Assembly (NCBI GenBank): GCA_019116445.1
Contig: DXBP01000006.1
Span: 16,059 to 80,058, forward strand
Direction of reading: 5' to 3'
Source of the DNA: Candidatus Gemmiger excrementigallinarum
GTDB lineage: Bacteria; Bacillota; Clostridia; Oscillospirales; Ruminococcaceae
Length of the DNA stretch: 64,000 nt
Below the pieces are notes generated by a model. The model saw only the letters and a list, made by a program, of their open reading frames with translations, had not been told where the DNA came from and did no database searches. Positions 1 through 8,094 of this stretch are shown here, one piece after another (position 1 is the stretch's first letter; each line of letters opens with the position of its first letter). The position numbers and the translations under genes are program-made.

Positions 1-23
1 CAAAACCTGAAACACAGCATAAA

Positions 24-53
24 AGAGCCCTGCGGCGTATACCGCAGGGCTCT
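24..53. terminator. Bidirectional intrinsic terminator
   Basis: A 12-bp perfect stem (AGAGCCCTGCGG with CCGCAGGGCTCT) has a 6-nt loop, with A-run on the left and T-run on the right. It ends the minus-strand degV/rmuC transcript and probably a plus-strand gene that lies left of the window. Confidence 0.85.
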
Positions 54-70
54 TTTTGTAGATCAGAAAA

Positions 71-919
71 TCAGACTGTTTCTTTGGCAACAAAGACGAT
101 GCCGGCGGCACGAGGGCCTACGTGGGTACCGATGGTAGCGCCGATCTGGCAGGTACGCACACCTTCCAGCTTGAGGTTTTGGGTCAGATAGTGGTGCACC
201 GGGCTGGCCACCGCTTTGTCATCGCTGTAAAGCACAACGCAAGGATAATCCGTATCCACGCCGCCCAGTTCATCGAGCTGCTTGAACAGGGCCACCAGGG
301 CACCGGGACGGCCACGGCCTTTGCCCGCCAGCTTGACGGCACTTTCATACAGGGAAATTACCGGCTTGATGCCCAGGGCACCGCCGACCAGGGCGACAGC
401 CGCCGAAACGCGGCCGCCTTTCTGCAGGTGCTTGAGGCTGTCCACCACGGCCACGATGCGCACCCGCTTTTTGAAGCGTTCCAGCACATCGACGATCTGC
501 TGAGCGGAAAGTCCCATCGCCCGCAGACGCAGCGCCTCACGCAGAATCATGGCCTCGCCCTGGGTGGCCGTTTCGGAATCCACCACATACACCGGTGTAT
601 CCACCTCGCCGGAAGCCATCACGGCACACTGGTACGTGCCGGAAAGTTTCTGGCCGACGGTGATGACAATGGCTTCGTCCCCGGCCAGTTCCGCATCGGC
701 AAAGGCTTCGATAAAAGCCGCCGGGCTGGGCTGGCTGGTACGCGGCAGCTTACTGTCGGTGGCCAGGCGCTGGAAAAATTCATCCTTGGTCATCCGGCCG
801 TCATCTTCCACAGAGGAGCCATCCTCAAAAGTAATGGACATCGGCACAACGTATACGCCGGGCTGCGCCAGGTCCTGGGCAGTCAGATCGGCGGCGGAAT
901 CGGTAATGATACGGATCAT
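71..919 (-). CDS. DegV family fatty-acid-binding protein
   Basis: This 282-residue protein has the DegV layout. The N-terminus (MIRIITDSAADL) carries the conserved SxxDL strand-turn, and TSQPSP near residue 61 is the family's TSxPSP lipid-headgroup motif. The C-terminal half carries the GTHVGP motif near residue 265. DegV-type proteins bind a fatty acid in a cytosolic pocket, and the FakB members present it to the fatty-acid kinase FakA. No FakA gene is next to it here. It lies 50 bp downstream of rmuC on the same strand and is probably co-transcribed. The ATG is preceded by GAGGGA. Which lipid it binds cannot be told from sequence. Confidence 0.9.
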   Translation of the reverse strand: MIRIITDSAADLTAQDLAQPGVYVVPMSITFEDGSSVEDDGRMTKDEFFQRLATDSKLPRTSQPSPAAFIEAFADAELAGDEAIVITVGQKLSGTYQCAVMASGEVDTPVYVVDSETATQGEAMILREALRLRAMGLSAQQIVDVLERFKKRVRIVAVVDSLKHLQKGGRVSAAVALVGGALGIKPVISLYESAVKLAGKGRGRPGALVALFKQLDELGGVDTDYPCVVLYSDDKAVASPVHHYLTQNLKLEGVRTCQIGATIGTHVGPRAAGIVFVAKETV

Positions 920-969
920 AGTTGTTCCCTCACTTTATATCGTTGAGATAAAGCGGCGCGGGGCCGCTT

Positions 970-2334
970 TTACGGCGTGGAATCTTCCTGGATACCCAGC
1001 AGACCGGCGGCGGTTTCGGGGTCCAGCTGCTGCACGGCTTCCAGCTTACGGGTGATGGCACGACTGCGCGGGCCGATAAGTTCTTCCAGATCGGAACCGG
1101 TCTGATTCAGGTGACGCTGCATCTGCTGCAATCCGGCACCGAACTTTTCAAATTCCGTTTTCACTGCGCCCAGGACCGTCCACACTTCACCGGACCGTTT
1201 CTGGATCGCCAGCGTGCGGAAGCCCATCTGCAGGGCGTTGAGCAGCGCTGCCATGGTGGAGGGACCGGCTACCGTGATCTGGTAATCCCGCTGCAGTGTT
1301 TCGGTCACACCGCTGGAAACCACCTCGGCGTACAATCCCTCAAAGGGCAAAAACAGAATACCGAAGCTCGTGGTGTACGGCACTTCGATGTATTTGTCGT
1401 GAATATCCTTGGCTTCCTGCCGCAGCACACTGTACAGCGCTTTGCGCATGGCGTTGGTGGCGGCTGCATCCCCCCGCTGCTGGGCCGCCTGCAGGTGAGC
1501 GTAAGTATCGCCAGGGAATTTGGCGTCGATGGGAAGCCAGACGGTGCCGCTCTGCCCCGGCAGCTTGACCGCAAATTCCACGCGGTTGTTGCTGCCCGGT
1601 ACCGTGACCACGTTGGTTTCATACTGTCCGGGTGCCAGAATCTGTTCCAGAATGGCGCCCAGCTGGACTTCGCCCAGAATACCACGGGTCTTGACGCCCG
1701 AAAGCACCTGTTTAAGGCTGCCCACATCGGCCGCCAGGTTCTGCATCTCGCCCAAGCCCTTATAGACCTGTTCCAGCTGCGCGCTGACGGTGCGGAAAGA
1801 ATCGTTGATACGCTTTTGCAGCGTATCCTGCAGTTTTTCCTCCACCGTGCCGCGGATCTCGTCCAGTTTTTTATTGTTGTCGGCCCGGATGACGTTGAGC
1901 CCCTGCACCAGTGCCCCACGTACCCCGTCCAGGCGGGTAGCGTTGGAGTCCTCCAGGTTTTTCAGGCGGTTTTCCAGCATCGTAAGCTGGGCCAGCAGTG
2001 CATCGTTGGCCGCCTTCTGGCGGGCAGCCCCGGCCCGGTCGATGGACTCCAGCCGGGCCGTACTGGCGGAAGCATTCTGCCGCTGATTTTCTGCCAGCAC
2101 CGCCGAGAAATCCCGCAAGCTGGCCGTAGTCGTACGGGCGGTTTCGCCCTGCATGGCGCGCAGCTGTTCGGCCAGCAGGTCAGTTTCCCCTTGCAGAACC
2201 GGCGTCATGGCGCGCACAAAATCATCCGCTGTGTCCCCTCGCGGTGCCTTGCGGCTGCTGCGTACCAGCAGCACCGCCAGCAGTACATCTCCGATCAGGG
2301 CAAGCACCAGCAGCACATACAAAATCCATTCCAT
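970..2334 (-). CDS. rmuC: RmuC family DNA recombination protein
   Basis: The protein has 454 residues. Residues 1-24 form one membrane helix (MEWILYVLLVLALIGDVLLA). A long coiled coil spans roughly 40-200, and the conserved RmuC nuclease-like domain follows, recognisable by GILGEVQLGAILEQIL and later PFEGLYAEV. RmuC proteins limit inversion of short inverted repeats in E. coli and carry a predicted endonuclease-like fold; the biochemical activity is little known. The ATG follows an AGGAT ribosome-binding site. Length and domain order are normal. It is the first gene before degV on the minus strand. Confidence 0.92.
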   Translation of the reverse strand: MEWILYVLLVLALIGDVLLAVLLVRSSRKAPRGDTADDFVRAMTPVLQGETDLLAEQLRAMQGETARTTTASLRDFSAVLAENQRQNASASTARLESIDRAGAARQKAANDALLAQLTMLENRLKNLEDSNATRLDGVRGALVQGLNVIRADNNKKLDEIRGTVEEKLQDTLQKRINDSFRTVSAQLEQVYKGLGEMQNLAADVGSLKQVLSGVKTRGILGEVQLGAILEQILAPGQYETNVVTVPGSNNRVEFAVKLPGQSGTVWLPIDAKFPGDTYAHLQAAQQRGDAAATNAMRKALYSVLRQEAKDIHDKYIEVPYTTSFGILFLPFEGLYAEVVSSGVTETLQRDYQITVAGPSTMAALLNALQMGFRTLAIQKRSGEVWTVLGAVKTEFEKFGAGLQQMQRHLNQTGSDLEELIGPRSRAITRKLEAVQQLDPETAAGLLGIQEDSTP

Positions 2335-2447
2335 TCCTGTTAGATCCTTCCGGCTGCCTTGCGCTCAGTATACCACATCCGGCAACCATATTCCAAGTAC
2401 ATGTGTTCAATCTTTTGGTCGTTCACGCGCGCATTTTCGCCGCCCAA

Positions 2448-2834
2448 TCAGTGAATCAGCAGCAACGCCACACCGACCGCCGCCATAGCGACTGCGAGCA
2501 GTTCCGTTCCAAGGCTTTTGCGTTCCAGCACCGGACGTTCCGGGTTGTACCAGACCAGCACCGTTTTCCCTTTCTGTGTATCGTGGTCGAACCAGAAGGA
2601 ATCATTGGTTTCCAGTTCCAGACGCTGCCCGTTGGCATAAATCTCCACCAGATACCGGTACCCGCCTGCTCCCGCCCGCGGATTGGTGCGGGCAGCCTTG
2701 CGGCATTCCAGAATCCGGCCGGGCAGCAGCGAAGCCCCCCGCACCGTGCGGTACTTTTCCCACAGGGCCGCCCCTGCCAGCACCAGCAGCAACACACCCA
2801 GCACACGGTAAAAGATCATCAGTTGTATCGGCAT
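2448..2834 (-). CDS. Small membrane protein, DUF3592-like
   Basis: A 128-residue protein with an N-terminal membrane helix (about 4-24), a soluble beta-rich middle and a C-terminal membrane helix (ELLAVAMAAVGVALLLIH). The middle resembles DUF3592, with the VWYNPERP stretch typical of such proteins. No function is known. I chose the ATG at 2834: it has AAAGGA 9 nt upstream, whereas the GTG at 2855 lies only about 11 nt from the predicted transcript start and has no ribosome-binding site. It stands alone with its own promoter at 2873-2901. Confidence 0.72.
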   Translation of the reverse strand: MPIQLMIFYRVLGVLLLVLAGAALWEKYRTVRGASLLPGRILECRKAARTNPRAGAGGYRYLVEIYANGQRLELETNDSFWFDHDTQKGKTVLVWYNPERPVLERKSLGTELLAVAMAAVGVALLLIH

Positions 2835-2872
2835 GATCTGTGTTTCCTTTCCCACGTGAATATATGGTATAT

Positions 2873-2901
2873 ATCATACCCTGCTTTGGCAAAAGGTGCA
2901 A
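2873..2901 (-). promoter_or_regulatory. Sigma-A promoter for the DUF3592-like gene
   Basis: Minus strand: TTGCAC, 17-bp spacer, TATGAT. The predicted start falls about 30 nt before the ATG at 2834. Confidence 0.6.
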
Positions 2902-2974
2902 GGGGGGTCAGCGGTGAATATCCCATAGAGCGGACTTTCAAAAACGCAAGGGGGTGCTTTTCCCGTTTAAAGTA

Positions 2975-3003
2975 TTGACTAAGTTGGGCACATTTGCTAG
3001 AAT
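2975..3003 (+). promoter_or_regulatory. Sigma-A promoter for yerC-galM
   Basis: TTGACT, 17-bp spacer, TAGAAT, with a TGC extended -10 directly upstream. It drives the TrpR-like gene, which has AGGAGG 5 nt before its ATG. Confidence 0.75.
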
Positions 3004-3061
3004 GAACTTAACAACAGCCCAAACTTAAAACAAATGTAACAAAAAACAAAAGGAGGCGCCT

Positions 3062-3379
3062 ATGCGCCCGCAAACTCCACAGCAAAATGAACGCAGCACC
3101 GCCCTGTATGAGGCAATTCTGCGACTGAACGATCTGGATGAATGCATCCGCTTTTTTGACGATCTGTGCGCCGTGACCGAGCTGCGCACCCTGGAACAGC
3201 GATACGCCGTAGCCGGGTGCCTGCTGCAGGGCAAGGTGTACAGCGAGATCCGGCGGGAGACCGGCGCTTCCAGCGCCACCGTCAGCCGGGTGAATCGTAT
3301 GCTCAACTACGGCACCGGCAGCGTTGCGGCCAGTGTTCGTGAGGACCTGGCCCGGCAGAAGCCGGACGATGAAGCCTAA
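3062..3379 (+). CDS. YerC/YecD family TrpR-like regulator
   Basis: This 105-residue protein matches the Trp-repressor-superfamily YerC/YecD group. Helices with LNDLDECIRFFDDLCAVTEL are followed by a helix-turn-helix (YSEIRRETGASSATVSRVNRML), where TGASSATVSRV is the recognition-helix signature. These proteins are small DNA-binding regulators of uncertain effector. The start is fixed by AGGAGG 5 nt upstream. It is 12 bp upstream of galM in one transcript, so control of sugar metabolism is possible but not shown. Confidence 0.88.
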   Translation: MRPQTPQQNERSTALYEAILRLNDLDECIRFFDDLCAVTELRTLEQRYAVAGCLLQGKVYSEIRRETGASSATVSRVNRMLNYGTGSVAASVREDLARQKPDDEA

Positions 3380-3391
3380 GGAGGAAGTGCC

Positions 3392-4441
3392 ATGTCCGTT
3401 TCCATCACCGCTTTCGGTAAAACGACGAGCGGCGTTCCCGTACAGCTTGCCGTGCTGAAGAACGACCAGCTGGAAGTCCATCTGCTGACCTACGCCGCAC
3501 TGATCCATAAGATCATCGTGCCCGACCGCAAAGGCAATCCCGTGGATGTCGTGCTGGGCTACCCCACCGTGACCGACTATGAGCTGAACACCGACAGCAT
3601 GGGGGCTGCCGTGGGCCGCTTTGCCAACCGCATTGGCGGCGCGCAGTTCCCGCTGTACGAGGAGATCGTTCACGTGACCCCCAATGAAAACGGGAACTGC
3701 CTGCACAGCGGTCTGCACGGGTTCAACCACACCGTTTTTGATGTGGAGCCCACTCCCGGTGAGAGCGACAGCGTCACCATGACGGCCCGCAGCCCCGACG
3801 GTACCGATGGATTCCCCGGCAATCTGGAGCTGGAGATTCAGTACAAACTGGTCCGGAGCGGCCTGATGATCCGCTATAGTGCTTCCACGGACGCTCCCAC
3901 CGTCTGCAATCTGACCAACCACAGCTACTTCAACCTCAACGGTCATGCCAGCGGCACGGCACTGGGGCATCGCATCAGCGTGGACGCCGACGCCTATCTG
4001 GAAACAGATGACACCAGCGTTCCCACCGGGCGCAAAATCCCGGTAGCCGGTACGCCGATGAACTTCACCGAAGAAAAGACGCTGGGCCTGGACATCGAGG
4101 CCGATTACCCCACCCTGAAACAGGCCCTTGGGTACGATCACTGCTACATCATCCGGGATACCGGCCTGCGCCATGCTGCCTGGGCCACCGGTCCGCTGAC
4201 CGGCATCCGGATGGAGGTGCTCACCACCCTGCCCGGCATGCACCTGTATTCCGCCAATTACCTGGAGCCGCTGACCGACTGCAAGGACGGTGCCCATTAC
4301 CAGAAGCGGGATGCCATCTGCTTTGAAACGGAGGAGTTTCCGGACGCTCCCAACCATCCGGAATTCCCGGATACCACGGTGCTGCCCAACACGCCTTACA
4401 GTTCCACAACGATTTACCGTTTTGACCTGGCGCCCCAATAA
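3392..4441 (+). CDS. galM: Aldose 1-epimerase (mutarotase)
   Basis: GalM interconverts the alpha and beta anomers of glucose and galactose in the cytosol, at the entry of the Leloir pathway. The 349-residue length is typical. Visible family motifs are GRFANRIGGAQF near 70, the catalytic-histidine motif NLTNHSYFNLNG near 173, YDHCYI near 248, and a C-terminal segment FETEEFPDAPNHPEFP that carries the catalytic glutamate. It has a strong ribosome-binding site (TAAGGAGGAAGTGCC) and follows yerC by 12 bp. No other Leloir gene is adjacent. Confidence 0.93.
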   Translation: MSVSITAFGKTTSGVPVQLAVLKNDQLEVHLLTYAALIHKIIVPDRKGNPVDVVLGYPTVTDYELNTDSMGAAVGRFANRIGGAQFPLYEEIVHVTPNENGNCLHSGLHGFNHTVFDVEPTPGESDSVTMTARSPDGTDGFPGNLELEIQYKLVRSGLMIRYSASTDAPTVCNLTNHSYFNLNGHASGTALGHRISVDADAYLETDDTSVPTGRKIPVAGTPMNFTEEKTLGLDIEADYPTLKQALGYDHCYIIRDTGLRHAAWATGPLTGIRMEVLTTLPGMHLYSANYLEPLTDCKDGAHYQKRDAICFETEEFPDAPNHPEFPDTTVLPNTPYSSTTIYRFDLAPQ

Positions 4442-4451
4442 AAACAGCAAA

Positions 4452-4475
4452 CGCCTGCCCGATTTCGGGCAGGCG
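4452..4475. terminator. Terminator between galM and glgB
   Basis: CGCCTGCCC / GGGCAGGCG form a 9-bp stem with a 6-nt loop and a following ATTTTTT run. It sits between the converging galM and glgB genes. Confidence 0.88.
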
Positions 4476-4483
4476 ATTTTTTC

Positions 4484-6265
4484 TTATTCAGCCGGTTCCA
4501 GGCGGTAGAGTTTGCCGCTGTAGGGCGGCATCGTGACGCAGAACGGCTTTTCCTTTTTGATCGTCACCGAAGATCGGCGATGCGGTTTCTCCGTTGTGCC
4601 GCCCCAGCACTGCCAGTCGGTGTCCAGCAGCAAGGTCAGCTTGCCCGCAGGCAGATCCAGGGTATACTTCTGGCGTGCTTCATCGCCAAAATTGAACACC
4701 GCCAGCACCATACTCTCCCGGCCTTCCCGCAGGATGGCACAGACGTTCCATTCGCCATGGTCGCAGTCAGCCCAGCGGAACGCCGCCGGGTCATACTCCC
4801 GTGACCAGAAGGCTTCGTTTTGCAGATAGGCTTCGTTCAGTGCTGCGCGGAAATGCCGGAACGCATCGTGGTTGGGATAACTCAGGATCATCCAGTCCTG
4901 TTCCCGGCCTTCGTCCCATTCCCGCAGCTGGGCAAACTCATTGCCCATGAAATCCAACTTTTTGCCGGGATGGATGGCCATATACAGATACAGTGCCCGG
5001 GCCTGGGGGAACTTGCCCTCATAGTCGCCGTACATCTTTTGTGCAATGGTGGCTTTGCCGTGGACATTCTCGTCATGGCTGAACGGCAGGATATAATGCT
5101 CGTTCCAGGCATACATCATCGAGAACGTCAGTTTTCCCAGATTTTCCTTGCGCTCCTCACTGGTCTTTTTGAAATAGTCCAGCGTATCGTTCATCCAGCC
5201 CAGGTCCCATTTGTAGTCAAATCCCAGACCGCCGTACTCCACCGGGGCGGTCACCTTGGGATAGTTGCTGGAATCCTCGGTAATGAGCACCGCCGTGGGA
5301 TGCCGCTGCTGCAGGCCCTGGTTCATGTTTTTGAGGAATTCCAGCGTGGAACCATTGACCCCGCGGGCAGGTTCTCCCTGCCAGTAAATCAGACGGGAAA
5401 CGGCATCCATCCGCAGACCGTCGGCGTGGAACACCCGAAGCCAATAGTCGGCGCAAGATTGCAGGAAGCAACGGATCTCCCCCCGGGAATGCATAAAGTT
5501 ACAGCTGCCCCACTCGCTCTGCCCTACCGCGGCTGCCGGATATTCATACAGCGGGGTTCCGTCAAACTCCCGCAGACCATAGTCATCCACCGCAAAGTGG
5601 ACCGGCACAAAGTCCAGAATCACGCCGATGCCCTGCAAGTGGCAGGCATTGATGAACTGCACCAGTTCCGCCGGCGTGCCGTAACGGCTGGTGGGGGCAT
5701 AGAAACCGGTGACCTGGTAGCCCCAGCTGCCGTCGAAGGGATGCTCGGCCAGGGGCATAAGTTCAATGTGGGTGAAGCCGTTTTCCTTGCAGTAGGCAGG
5801 CAGCAGTTCGGCCAGTTCCGCGTAGGAATACCAGCTGCCATCCGGCTTGCGCTGCCAGCTGCCGGCGTGTACTTCATAGATGTTCAGCGGCCGATCAAAA
5901 CATTTGCTGCGGGTGTTCATCCAGGCGTCGTCGGTAAAACCGCCGGGCTGCTTGGTAATGATACTACGGCCATCGGGGCGCAGCGTCATGGCAAAACCGT
6001 AAGGATCACAGTGGGCTACCGTCCAGCCCTGGGCTCCGGTAACCAGGTACTGATAGGCCATGCCCGGCTCCGCGCCGGGGACGTCGACCTCCCAGACGGC
6101 GGACCGGGTCTGGACAAGGTCCGCGGAACCGAAGGGGCCCTCCACCTGTACGCGGCGGGCTGCCGGAGCCCACACCGCAAACCGGGTGCCGCCTACATAA
6201 GGGTGCGCCCCGAAAAACGTGTAGGCGTCAAAAGCACGCCCGGTGTAAAAATCCTGCAGCTCCAT
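4484..6265 (-). CDS. glgB: 1,4-alpha-glucan branching enzyme
   Basis: GlgB cuts alpha-1,4 chains and re-attaches them as alpha-1,6 branches in glycogen. An N-terminal CBM48-type beta domain (about 15-110) precedes the GH13 barrel. The four GH13 regions are visible: DFVPVHF (219-224), GLRMDAV with nucleophile Asp287, LITEDSS with acid/base Glu330, and SHDENVHG with His397-Asp398. At 593 residues it is shorter than many GlgB proteins because the extra N1 domain is missing. The start has AGGAGG upstream. It is separate from glgP and the amylase at 22.8-27 kb, but presumably serves the same glycogen pool. Its promoter lies inside an unusual palindrome. Confidence 0.94.
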   Translation of the reverse strand: MELQDFYTGRAFDAYTFFGAHPYVGGTRFAVWAPAARRVQVEGPFGSADLVQTRSAVWEVDVPGAEPGMAYQYLVTGAQGWTVAHCDPYGFAMTLRPDGRSIITKQPGGFTDDAWMNTRSKCFDRPLNIYEVHAGSWQRKPDGSWYSYAELAELLPAYCKENGFTHIELMPLAEHPFDGSWGYQVTGFYAPTSRYGTPAELVQFINACHLQGIGVILDFVPVHFAVDDYGLREFDGTPLYEYPAAAVGQSEWGSCNFMHSRGEIRCFLQSCADYWLRVFHADGLRMDAVSRLIYWQGEPARGVNGSTLEFLKNMNQGLQQRHPTAVLITEDSSNYPKVTAPVEYGGLGFDYKWDLGWMNDTLDYFKKTSEERKENLGKLTFSMMYAWNEHYILPFSHDENVHGKATIAQKMYGDYEGKFPQARALYLYMAIHPGKKLDFMGNEFAQLREWDEGREQDWMILSYPNHDAFRHFRAALNEAYLQNEAFWSREYDPAAFRWADCDHGEWNVCAILREGRESMVLAVFNFGDEARQKYTLDLPAGKLTLLLDTDWQCWGGTTEKPHRRSSVTIKKEKPFCVTMPPYSGKLYRLEPAE

Positions 6266-6316
6266 GCAGAAACCTCCTGTTGCGTTGTCTTGTAAATGCC
6301 GATGTTACATATAAAA

Positions 6317-6345
6317 ATTGTACCATACCCCGGGGTATGGTACAA
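6317..6345 (-). promoter_or_regulatory. 28-bp perfect palindrome: mgtE terminator and glgB promoter
   Basis: TTGTACCATACCCC (6318-6331) is followed directly by its exact reverse complement (6332-6345). On the minus strand it is followed by TTTTTATA, so it can end mgtE transcription. The same bases hold TTGTAC, a 17-bp spacer and TACAAT, with a TGG extended -10, which would start glgB. Confidence 0.7.
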
Positions 6346-6353
6346 GCACAAAT

Positions 6354-6370
6354 TTGAACACCGTGTTCAA
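6354..6370. repeat. 17-bp palindrome, possible operator
   Basis: TTGAACACCGTGTTCAA is a perfect inverted repeat around one central base. It lies just upstream of the glgB promoter palindrome and just after the mgtE stop, a position suited to a repressor or activator site. No regulator is identified. Confidence 0.5.
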
Positions 6371-6375
6371 GATTT

Positions 6376-7737
6376 TCAGATTTTCAGGATCAGCTTGGCG
6401 ACATTGAAATAGACCAGCAGCGTGGTGGTATCCACGATGGTAGTAATGAGGGGCGACGCCATGACCGCCGGGTCGATCTTGATTTTTTCCGCCAGAACCG
6501 GCAGAAGACCGCCGATCAGCTGGGACAACAGCACCGTGCAGACCAGCGTCAGGCAGACTACCAGCGCCACCGGAGGCGACACCTGATCAAACAGAAGCAG
6601 CTTGGCGAAGTTGCACACCGCCAGCGTCAGGCCGCACAGCAGCGCCACGCGGCATTCCCGCCAGAGGATACGCGGCAGATCATGGGGTTCGATGTCCCCT
6701 ACCGCCATACCGCGGATGATGGTGGAGGTACTCTGGCTGCCGGCATTACCACCGGTGTCGGTCAGCATGGGGATGTAAGCCGTCAGCACCGTGACGGCGG
6801 CCAGGGCGCTCTCGTACCCGCGGATGACCAGGCTGGAGAAGGTGGCACTGATCATCAGGAACACCAGCCAGGGGGCACGGCTCTTGTAGAGGTCCCACAT
6901 GGACTGTTTGAAGTAGGGCTTGTCGGAGGGGCCGATGGCGTTCATCTTGGCGAAGTCTTCGCTGGCCTCATCCTGCAAAATCGAGATGGCATCGTCGATG
7001 GTTACGATGCCTACCAGGCGCTTTTCGGCGTCCACCACGGGAATGGCCAGGAAACCGTACTTTTCGAACAGCTGGGAAACATCCTCCTGGTCGGTGGTGG
7101 TGGATACGCTTACCACGTTGGCATCCATCATATCCCGGATGGGACGGGCGGGTTCTTTTTCCAGCACCAGGGCACGCAGAGAAACCACACCGATCAGCGT
7201 ACGGTCCTTGTCGGTAACATAGCAGTTGTTGACGGTTTCCTTGTCGATGCCGTTGGCGCGGATGGAGTCCATTGCCTGCGTGACCGTCATATCGGGACGC
7301 AGTTCCATAAACTCGGTAGTCATCACGCCGCCGGCAGAATCCTCGGGATATTTGAGCAGTTCGTTGATCATGCGGCGGGTCGCGGGGTCGGCCTGGGCCA
7401 GAATACGCTTGACGACGCTGGCGGGCATTTCCTCGACCAGATCCGTCGCATCGTCGACGAACAATTCATCCACCACAGCCTTGAGTTCCTTATCGGTCAG
7501 GCCGTCGATCAGATTCTGCTGGGTCTCGGGGGTAAGTTCGGCAAAAATTTCCGCAGCCAGATCCTTGGGGCACAGACGGAACAGCACCGGCAACTTCTCC
7601 GGCGGCAGGTCCTCAAACACAGCAGCAAGGTCGGGGGCGGGCAGGGTTTCCATAACGTCGCGCAGGCTCTGGTACTTTTTCGCATCGTCCAGATTGGCCA
7701 GCATCGTTTTCAAGGTCATGATTGCAGTATCAGACAT
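6376..7737 (-). CDS. mgtE: Magnesium channel/transporter MgtE
   Basis: MgtE is a homodimeric inner-membrane Mg2+ channel gated by its own cytosolic Mg2+ sensor. The 453-residue protein shows the N-terminal superhelical domain (about 20-130), a CBS pair (about 135-255) and five C-terminal membrane helices. The hallmark pore motif GGNAGSQ is present in LTDTGGNAGSQSTSTIIRG. I chose the ATG at 7737, which has AAAAGGAGG upstream; the frame continues further upstream only through the ribosome-binding site. The gene is preceded by a leader with a short Pro-rich peptide and a terminator-like hairpin that overlaps the ribosome-binding site. Confidence 0.94.
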   Translation of the reverse strand: MSDTAIMTLKTMLANLDDAKKYQSLRDVMETLPAPDLAAVFEDLPPEKLPVLFRLCPKDLAAEIFAELTPETQQNLIDGLTDKELKAVVDELFVDDATDLVEEMPASVVKRILAQADPATRRMINELLKYPEDSAGGVMTTEFMELRPDMTVTQAMDSIRANGIDKETVNNCYVTDKDRTLIGVVSLRALVLEKEPARPIRDMMDANVVSVSTTTDQEDVSQLFEKYGFLAIPVVDAEKRLVGIVTIDDAISILQDEASEDFAKMNAIGPSDKPYFKQSMWDLYKSRAPWLVFLMISATFSSLVIRGYESALAAVTVLTAYIPMLTDTGGNAGSQSTSTIIRGMAVGDIEPHDLPRILWRECRVALLCGLTLAVCNFAKLLLFDQVSPPVALVVCLTLVCTVLLSQLIGGLLPVLAEKIKIDPAVMASPLITTIVDTTTLLVYFNVAKLILKI

Positions 7738-7744
7738 AAAAAAA

Positions 7745-7765
7745 CTGCCTCCTTTTCGGCGGCAG
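7745..7765 (-). terminator. Attenuator hairpin just before mgtE
   Basis: On the minus strand CTGCCGCC, loop GAAAA and GGAGGCAG form an 8-bp stem with one mismatch, followed at once by seven T and then the mgtE ATG. The right arm contains the mgtE ribosome-binding site, so folding would both stop transcription and hide the site. Confidence 0.7.
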
Positions 7766-7817
7766 CACATTCCACTTTATTCAGGGCAATGCAAAGCACA
7801 GCCCAACCCTGCGGGAT

Positions 7818-7913
7818 TTACCACGCACGGCAAGGCTTGCCCCAATACAACAACGGAGTGGCTGCCATATTGATACATCGGTACACAGGACTGGGACTAC
7901 TGGGCGTATCCAT
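7818..7913 (-). CDS. Pro-rich leader peptide of mgtE (mgtL-like)
   Basis: A 31-codon frame lies in the mgtE leader, with AGAGGTGG before its ATG. The peptide begins MDTPSSPSP, an acidic/Pro-rich start like that of the Salmonella MgtL leader (known family behaviour: low Mg2+ destabilises ribosomes on such nascent chains). Codons 16-18 contain GGCAGC, which is complementary to GCTGCC in the left arm of the downstream attenuator hairpin. A ribosome lost at codons 1-9 would leave this segment free to form an antiterminator. Coding is inferred from the ribosome-binding site and from this geometry, not from homology. Confidence 0.6.
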   Translation of the reverse strand: MDTPSSPSPVYRCINMAATPLLYWGKPCRAW

Positions 7914-7966
7914 GACAACCACCTCTCTTTTTGTTATATTCTCATAGGGCTTTCTGACCCGACTTT

Positions 7967-7996
7967 ACTTTACCACCCCTTCCCCCGTTTCGTCAA
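7967..7996 (-). promoter_or_regulatory. Promoter of the mgtE leader
   Basis: Minus strand: TTGACG (7996-7991), 18-bp spacer, TAAAGT (7972-7967). This predicts a 5' leader of about 220 nt that contains the leader peptide and the attenuator. Confidence 0.5.
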
Positions 7997-8024
7997 CCCC
8001 AACCATCACAATTTTGTACAAAAA

Positions 8025-8055
8025 ATTACCCGCGCCGGTTTTCGGCACGGGCAAT
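8025..8055 (-). terminator. Terminator of the proteasome-fold gene
   Basis: An imperfect stem of about 11 paired bases around a GC-rich core (CCGGCGCGGG on the minus strand) is followed by ATTTTTTG. Confidence 0.75.
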
Positions 8056-8094
8056 TGTGATTTTTTGCTTTTACCAACGCTGCTGCGCAACATT

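Noticed and set aside
3008..4450. A 480-codon open frame on the minus strand
   Set aside because: Antisense to yerC and galM, which have promoter, ribosome-binding sites and family motifs.
7738..8020. M-box riboswitch upstream of mgtE
   Set aside because: I looked for the conserved M-box segments in the leader and did not find them; the leader-peptide model fits better. A covariance-model search would settle it.
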